A stretch of DNA of 9,208 nucleotides from Candidatus Omnitrophota bacterium (GTDB taxonomy: Bacteria; Omnitrophota; Gorgyraeia; Tantalellales; Tantalellaceae), in the NCBI GenBank assembly GCA_023142805.1, contig JAGLIU010000144.1, forward strand, positions 1 through 9,208, written 5' to 3'. Made by a program: the position numbers and the translations under genes. This document shows, piece after piece, positions 1 through 6,300 of the stretch (the first letter of the stretch is position 1; every line of letters starts with the position of its first letter). Under the pieces are notes generated by a model, which was given only the letters and a program-made list of their open reading frames with translations, searched no databases and was not told the DNA's origin.

Positions 1-336
1 GAAATCGGTTCCTTCGCTAAATTCCTTAGCCTCCTGTTTAGAGTTTACTATAGTAGATGTACCCTCCTTAAATGTTACGTTAGCTATACCACTAACAACA
101 GTGACCTTATACCCGCGGTCAGCTACACTGAGCGTCGGAAGGAGCGTCTCAATATCCACTTCGTCACCGTTAAGTATAACTGTTTCAACTAACGTGGTTG
201 TTCCATCCTTAGCTGTTGTAAATGTACCTGTTACAACCACATCGGACATCCCTGATATTTCTGACTGTTCTCCACGGCCAGCCTCAGCTGTAAGTGGAAT
301 TTCGAAATCGCTGAATGCTTCTTCTTGCTTCGCGTC
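1..336 (-). other. Unassigned C-terminal segment of the visible protein (residues 2958-3069)
   Basis: The frame continues for 112 residues after the enolase domain to the window edge. The first part is an acidic linker (KQEEAFSDFE, EAGRGEQSE). It is followed by short alternating beta-like stretches rich in Thr, Val and Gly (DVVVTGTFTTAKDGTTTLVE, then YKVTVVSGIANVTF). I recognise no family motif. It could be the start of another domain or a beta-rich spacer; its function cannot be told from this fragment. Confidence 0.5.
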
Positions 337-3300
337 ATAAAGTTTTTGAATTTCTCTTGCCACAATCTCCGCGTATCTATCCTCTTTGACCGCGCGGATA
401 CCCTGCACATGATCACCTGATTTAAGATATATAGCGTCTGTTGCCGCGGCAACTTCAGCTATTGAAACCTCGTTCTCTTCCGGTTCCGCTTCTTTGGAAC
501 GGTGAGAAATGATCCATTCTATACCGTATTTCTTAGCTAAACGTATAACTTCCAGAGTACCCTGATATCCTTCCGCCGGGTTATCTATACCCGTGGCCAG
601 GAAACCGTTTTGATTAAGCTTGATAAGTATACCGAGTTTCTTAGTAACTTTCCCGGTTGTTTCATCAAACCAACCTCTTTCTTTACATAGGTCAACCAAA
701 TGTTCTATCTGCGCGGCTTGTGTAACAAGATTATCATCACCGATCAAGAGTATTTTATCACCTATCTTATCGATCAGATCCATCCATCCGTCCCAATCTT
801 TTTCATCCATACCGTCTTCAATGGATATGATCGGGAACATATCCACCCAACTTGTGAATATGTCAGCTAGTTCTTCTGAACCGATCTTTCTGCCCTCATA
901 ATCGTACTCGTTCGGTTTGCTTTTATCCGCTACCATATCACTTGTCGCGGGATCAAGAGCTATACCAACCGTACCTATTTTACCGGTTGCTTCCGCTTCA
1001 TATCCGGCCGCTTTTATTGCCGCTACCATACAATGAAGGACGAACTCATGTACTCCTACATTTTTATTGACAAGATCATTAAGATCAAGATCAAACCCGG
1101 CAGTTTTAAGTTGGACTTGAAAATACAACTGCTCGGCATATATCTCTTTCAGTTTTTCACTTGTTAAATTCTCAATTTTGTATCCGCCTTCTTTACCCCG
1201 CAAAGCGCCTACACCGTTATCATCAGGATCAGCGTCCAAACCTAACCCCATATAAAGCTCACCAAGTTTACGATCGATCTCATCACACATTCTATTCTCA
1301 TCGACTGTAGTCTCACCATGAGTAATGATCATGAATTCCTGCATGTTCAGGCTGTTATTCGCGTGCGCTCCGCCATTTGTGATATTGTACTGTATCTTCG
1401 TACGGGGTACACCTTTAGAAGCAAGATCAGGAACAAGGTTACGTATATATTCGTAAGGCTGTAACCCCAGTTGTTTTGCCGCGGCCCACGCTGTTGACAT
1501 CTGTACTCCAAGCGTAGTTTCCGCACCGAGAGCGTTATCCTTATCTCTGCGCAAAAGGATCCGTCCTATTTTTATGGTTTGATCCATTTTAACACCCAAC
1601 TTTTTGAGTACACCGAACATTTTCTCTACAAGACCGCCGTCAAGTATCTTTGTGAGACCTTTAGTCGGTCTCTCGAGTATACCCGTTGAAGTACCTGCCG
1701 GCACTACAAAATGGCCTTCAGTTCCACCGGTCGTTACGGCATCCACTCTTAGAGTAGGTACACCTAAAGTGGTCGTCTCCGAAGGTACAACCGCGGCTAT
1801 ACCCATATCTCTACGTGACGTAAATTTAGCGTCTTTTACCATCTGAGCGGTACCGAAACTCGCAAACGCTACATAATGCGCCGCGGCTTCCGCTTTGGTT
1901 ATCGCTGTGATCTTATCTAATACCGGCTGAGGTAAAGCGGCCAGTCTTGCTTTATACGGTCCAAACATGGTTTTGAACTGTTTACCGATAAGCGCGGTAA
2001 GGTCCTTCTTAGAAGCGGTTTCTCTGGATTCAACACCGAATTTTTCACCAAATTTGTCTATCAACGTCTGTATTATTTCATCCATTAACTGTTTCACTTC
2101 AGGATACTCCTTCTGTGCTTCCACCAAAACACTCCATATAAGATTCTGGAAATGTGTAGCGACATGAGCTGACCTTATACCCGCGGCTCTTAATGCCGGA
2201 ATATTCTTTAACGGAGTACCTGTAGTACCATGCTGTACGATCTCTATCCCAAAAGGCGCGAGTACTTTCGCGATGGAAGCGGTCGCCTTCAAATTCATCT
2301 TTGTTTCTATCAATTCGCCGTTCTCATCATAGTTATTACCGTGAAAAGTCCCGTTGTTGATAGCTAAACGCTGTATGTGTACACCATAGTGCAGTAAACC
2401 CTTACCTTCATATTCAACTACCGGCTTACCATTTTCAAGGACCAATTCAGAATCTACAACAAGTCCTGTTTTCGGATCTTTTTCAACATTTTGTTTGTAC
2501 CGCACACCCGTAATAAATTCCAACGCGTCCGCGACTGTGGTATTGCTCTTACCATCGATCTCACCGAACTCACCTTCAACACTACATTCTTCAGGAATGA
2601 ATCCTTTTAAGAACGCTGTAGCCAGGACGTTAAGTCTTGTCGGCATAAATGACGGATCTAAAGCGAATATTGTCATGCCCGCGGTTACTTCGGCTTTAAC
2701 AAGGTTAAATGCCTTTTCGATAGCGACCAACGCGTTTTTGACATTTGGAGTAAGTTTCGCGAGATTTTCGTCATTCATCATACTATAGAACATTTTTTCC
2801 CGCTCCACAGGATCATCTTCGCTCAAGATATTTTCGAACAAACCCGCGACAATATCTTGCGCTTCCTGGTCTTCAAGAAAAGCTTGATCTACCTTCACGG
2901 TAATATGATCCCCTTTTAACGCGAAGTCGGTAAACTCTTCTTCGGCGCAAGCTTCCTTAACCATATTAGCGAACCTATAAACATTTTCGTGAGGTTCACC
3001 ATCGGGGAACGTATATTTCAGTTCACTCATAGCCAGCTGAAATACCGCTACGCTGCCTGTCTCTTTCGCGCCCTGTATAATACCGGGAAGACTTAACGGC
3101 GATCTGATATTAGTAGCCATAATAACCGCTTTTCTACCCGCTTCTGTTCTGTCCAAAGAGTCAAAAATATCACGGCCGTTAATACCCTTTGGTAACGCGT
3201 CGTCATATTCCAATGCTTCCTGCGCTTCATCCACCGCTTCGGTCAAAAGACGTATCTTCGACGAAGAAGGACTTATCGCTACGTTTACATTACCCTCGGA

Positions 3301-6300
3301 GGCCAGTCTTGTCAAAGCCTTCATAAAAGGATGAAAAGCGTCTTTTATGGGATACGTTTTCCAATTGCCATAAAGTCTCATTGGCTTATCTTTCAAAGCA
3401 CCGATCTCGTTACCTACTTGCACCATAGGAATAAAATCTTTTATACTTGTAGCTTTACCGCCTACCAAAAGACCTGATATATCGTCCTGAACCAAAAACC
3501 CTCTGGCATTTGTCATATCAGCGGCACCGCCATAAATGATATCTATTTTCTCTGATACCGTTTCATGGAAAGTTTCGGCTGTTAACTTCTTAATATATTC
3601 GGCCATTGCTTGAGCGTCTTGCGGCGTTGCAGGTTTACCATAACCTGAACCTCTAATAGCCCATCTAGGTTCATACGCTATAACCGTTCTGGCTATCTGT
3701 TCCAAGGTTAAACCTTTAAGGCCTTCCACCACCTGCTGTTCAATAACGCTTTCGGAAAGACCGTCCAGTTTTTCCTGACCGGTTTCTCCTACACACAGAA
3801 TAACGGTTTCAACACCTCTCGCGTGTGCCGCTTTGATCTGCGCGTTTACAACCGCGTCATCTTCTCTGACAAAATTCGCTCTTGTTTCCGAATGGCCCGC
3901 CATAACAACCGTGGCTCCCTCAGTGATCGCGTCATCAATATGAACCTCACCCGTATACGCGCCTCTTTTAGGTGTAATTCTCTGAGCGATAATATCAACT
4001 AGAAGCTTACCGGTTGTTTTTCTTATCGGAGCTACAGCCGGTTTAGTAAGATCAGAATCTTTAGGATCAAAAGTAACAACTGTCATATCTGTTTTACCAT
4101 CATCCAGATTAGCTTTCTCAACCGCGCCTTTGACCATCTTAGCCGCTTTTTCTCCGTACACGATCATATCTTCTTCTTTTCCGAGCCTGCGCCATTCATC
4201 CCAGTATATATCTACACCGGCATATGCCGCTCCCAAAACCAGTTTGCTATAAGAGAAAAAACTCAGCCCCTCTCCTACTTTGCCTATATACTCTATATAC
4301 TTCTCCAAACTCAAAGTATCCGACGGCGTGTTTATTTCTAACCCGACACGCAAATCATCACTTGGAATGATCCCCGTATCCTGCAGAACTTTCGCCCAGG
4401 CTAACGCTACCGCGCCGGACTGGGTTCCGAGCATTTCACTGATCTGAAACGCGAAATTCTTCCGCTCCGATCCGTATTTAACGGCATCAAACCATACTTC
4501 TTTAAACGCGGTAAGTTCAAGTCTGTTAATAACCCAAAAATCACCAATAGCTCTTGGCGCGCCGCGTAAACCATAATCCGGGTTCGGGTTAACCATCTCT
4601 ACCAGAAAACCACCCATCATATCATGAAATTTAGCGGAATTTAAACTTGTGGTCGCGTGAACGACAAGTTTACCTTTATTCGCTTCTAGCGTCTCTATCA
4701 TAGATTCTTTAAAAGCGTCTATGATAAACTCGTCAACTCTTTTTCCGTTCAGTCGTTTTTTAATCTCATATTTCAGACACGCGAAAAATTCCGCCTTTAC
4801 CTCACCGGTATCATAATTGGTGATGTCGAATATCTCACCTCCCGCTAAATGCGCTTTCACCTTATTAACAACAGGTAAAATAGCTTGTCTCAGGACAGTA
4901 TCTTCGATATTTTCAACTTCCGCGGCAAACTTATCCATCATCCATGTTTGTAACCGTTCATCTGTCTGATCCAGAATCCCTGTCAATTGTTCGATAACCT
5001 TGCCATAATAATCGTCAAATGACTTACCCAAACTTTCGCCTATATCACCTTCGGCATACGCTAAAAGAAGAAGCGGATGAAATTTTATCATATCATATGC
5101 TTTATTCGCGTCTTCTCTCACCGCTAGTTCCGTATCAACAATCGGTTCATGTAAAGGAATCGGCAACGCTCTTAGTTTATCCTCTTTCTTTACAACCTCT
5201 AAATTTTCTTTATACATTTTACCTGTTGAATAATCCAAAGTAACTATCCGACCTTCCAGCTGATCTCTCATAGCGGCTATACCCTTAACACCGGTTACAG
5301 TTACACGTGTAGGAACAATACCTTTATCTCTCTCGAATACGTCCCAGCCCTCAATAGAAACACCGTTATCCAGTATAATCGCCCTGGCATACTGAAGGTC
5401 ATCCCAATGTATACCTTTTTTCGCGAGTCCTACCGTAGTGTTCTCCCATGTAACTTGCCATGCCGACAATATAGCTTGTATCTCTTCGTTACTATATTGC
5501 TTAACACCTAATATTCCGGAATTAGCGAGTTCCTTCGCGAATTTAGTTTTACTTTCACCTAAATTTGTAAAAACAAAATCCGCGTCTCCTATCAGCTGAA
5601 TATACCCGTCATTCACAAGTTTCGCGACTGTGTCACCCGTTATCCCGTAGTTGACAAGAAATTCTTTTACAGTAGTGGTAACCAGGTTCTTAGATATAAC
5701 CACGATCGTACCATAACCCGGTCTTTTCGTGCTCCAGGTTCTCATTGTACTACGCGCGCTATTCATACTCTGCATCTCAAGGAATTCTCTCTCAGTTTCA
5801 AGTGATGTAGTCCCCGCGAAATCTTTTAATGTGTCCGCGATAAAATCCTCGGGTTTATCGATAAAGATAATTTCACCTTTTACTACACCGTCTTTTTTAA
5901 CAAGATCACCGTTTTCTGAAAAATCAAATAAAACATCTCTGTCTTTTTCCGGTACGGCTATCTGTTTTGTGGTTGAACGCACGTCATGACTTATCATTGA
6001 AGCCAAAAGACTCGCTTTCATCGTACTAATACCAAAAGAGGATAAAAGGCTCATGATCTTTCCCGCGCCTTCATAATCACCTCTACTGACCATAGCTGTT
6101 ATCGCTTCACCGCAAAGACTTGTGTCCACTCCAAGTTCCTGAGCTTCTTTTACCACAGCTTCCATAAGTCTACGTACGGGTTCCGCTCCTTCATCTACTA
6201 AAGGAAGCACCCCGATCGCGCTGTCATAAAAATATCCTTCTTTAACCATATCCGCGACCGCGGTAAGTGCCGCGGGATCAAGTATTTTAAGCCTCAATCT

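Noticed and set aside
231..452. Minus-strand 73-codon frame overlapping the enolase end
   Set aside because: It is in a different frame from the enolase motifs (LKSGDHVQG and following) that occupy the same bases, and has no recognisable content.
101..2788. Short plus-strand open frames at 101-340, 620-901, 1604-1846, 1967-2167 and 2495-2788
   Set aside because: They lie opposite conserved enolase and aldolase coding sequence, their translations are Ser/Pro-rich antisense-like peptides, and none shows a family motif.
3214..4008. Explaining the TPI order by two separate TPI domains
   Set aside because: Only one set of eight strand segments is present; the sequence before strand 3 fits the PEP barrel and the sequence after strand 2 fits the aldolase start. 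Tandem duplication is kept only as the possible origin.
4030..5940. Calling the second PEP-synthase unit a pseudogene
   Set aside because: It has no stop or frameshift and continues into intact domains, so it is a catalytically dead-looking domain of a live reading frame.
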